A stretch of 39,971 nucleotides of DNA from CAYTRP01 sp964625145 (GTDB lineage Bacteria > Sumerlaeota > Sumerlaeia > SLMS01 > JAHLLQ01). Shown piece after piece: positions 39,848-39,971 of the stretch (its first letter is position 1; the number at the start of each line of letters is the position of its first letter). Position numbers and translations under genes: made by a program. Location of the stretch: the NCBI GenBank assembly GCA_964625145.1, contig CAZVAQ010000013.1, positions 1-39,971 of the forward strand, given 5' to 3'. The notes below the pieces were generated by a model. The model saw only the letters and a program-made list of their open reading frames with translations, was not told the DNA's origin and ran no database searches.

Positions 39848-39971
39848 ATGGCTGCTATGAAGGATGACAATCTTGCGGCGGGAGTGGTTTACATCGCGCA
39901 GGGGGCGATGTATTGGGAGGAGATGTGCCAATCGCTGGCCAGTCTGGCAAGACATGATCCTTCCCTTCCCG
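39848..39971 (+). CDS. Start of a hypothetical gene, possibly nucleotide-sugar or glycosyl transferase, cut by window end
   Basis: A frame from ATG 39848, one base after the preceding stop, stays open to the end (41 residues). VVYIAQGAMYWEEMCQSLAS followed by LARHDPSLP resembles the opening strand and helix of a GT-A-like domain (a hydrophobic strand, then an S-x-x-SL helix and H-P-x-LP). Too short to name. Tight spacing suggests it belongs to the glycan operon. Confidence 0.5.
   Translation, partial: MAAMKDDNLAAGVVYIAQGAMYWEEMCQSLASLARHDPSLP

Noticed and set aside
1..39971. tRNA, rRNA, CRISPR arrays, insertion sequences and prophage genes
   Set aside because: No T-loop consensus, direct-repeat/spacer pattern, transposase or integrase motif was seen by eye in any intergenic region or frame.

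Overview
This is a GC-rich (roughly 60% G+C by eye) bacterial chromosome segment using the standard genetic code. An outer-membrane-type polysaccharide export lipoprotein, a Wzc-like tyrosine kinase and GspA/GspB-type secretion accessory proteins point to a Gram-negative cell envelope. Secreted glycosidases, a dockerin-bearing protein and Thr/Pro/Glu-rich linkers resemble those of polysaccharide-degrading lineages such as PVC-like or Sumerlaeota/Hydrogenedentota-like phyla. That placement is an inference from style, not from a marker gene. A run of 100 Ns (20195-20294) shows that this is a draft scaffold.

Layout. 1-5480 (+): the end of a membrane glycosyltransferase, RNase R, a small CopD-like membrane protein, and two tandem paralogous single-span proteins of unknown function. 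5614-12269 (-): a four-gene sugar operon with very tight spacing: a substrate-binding protein fused to a MalF-type permease, a MalG-type permease, a GH94-family phosphorylase and a LacI-family regulator. 12417-19891 (+), divergent from it: three secreted proteins, namely a discoidin-plus-(alpha/alpha)6-barrel protein, a tandem-duplicated protein ending in a type I dockerin, and a GH144/PF10091-like glucanase. 19895-23004 (-): a GspB-like protein and an ExeA/GspA-like AAA ATPase. 23121-25485 (-): a family 2 glycosyltransferase and a URO-D family protein. 25766-26530 (+): a membrane TPR protein. 26883-29167 (-): a methyltransferase, aroB and secG. 29239-30634 (+): a possible small ORF, an HU/IHF-like protein and RNase HII. 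30886-39971 (+): an exopolysaccharide or surface-glycan locus with a Wzc-like kinase, a Wza-like exporter, a NusG paralog, a PglK/MsbA-type ABC flippase, a frameshifted sulfotransferase/methyltransferase composite, a TupA-like ATP-grasp protein, and the start of a further gene.

The most distinctive part is 5614-19891, which reads as one carbohydrate-utilisation system. Secreted enzymes cut a glucan-like polymer, the fused binding-protein/permease and MalG import oligosaccharides, GH94 splits them with phosphate inside the cell, and LacI probably controls both arms. Short related motifs (GTAAGGGCTTTTAC-like, and one AAGCGCTT) lie in the divergent promoter region and upstream of the dockerin gene. 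A GH144-like enzyme beside GH94 suggests beta-1,2-glucan, but the substrate is unproven. No MalK-type ATPase gene is present in the window.

The right-hand glycan locus carries its own NusG paralog, followed by a promoter-like sequence and a 7-bp hairpin at the predicted 5' end of the downstream transcript. This arrangement resembles RfaH/LoaP-type operon-specific antitermination.
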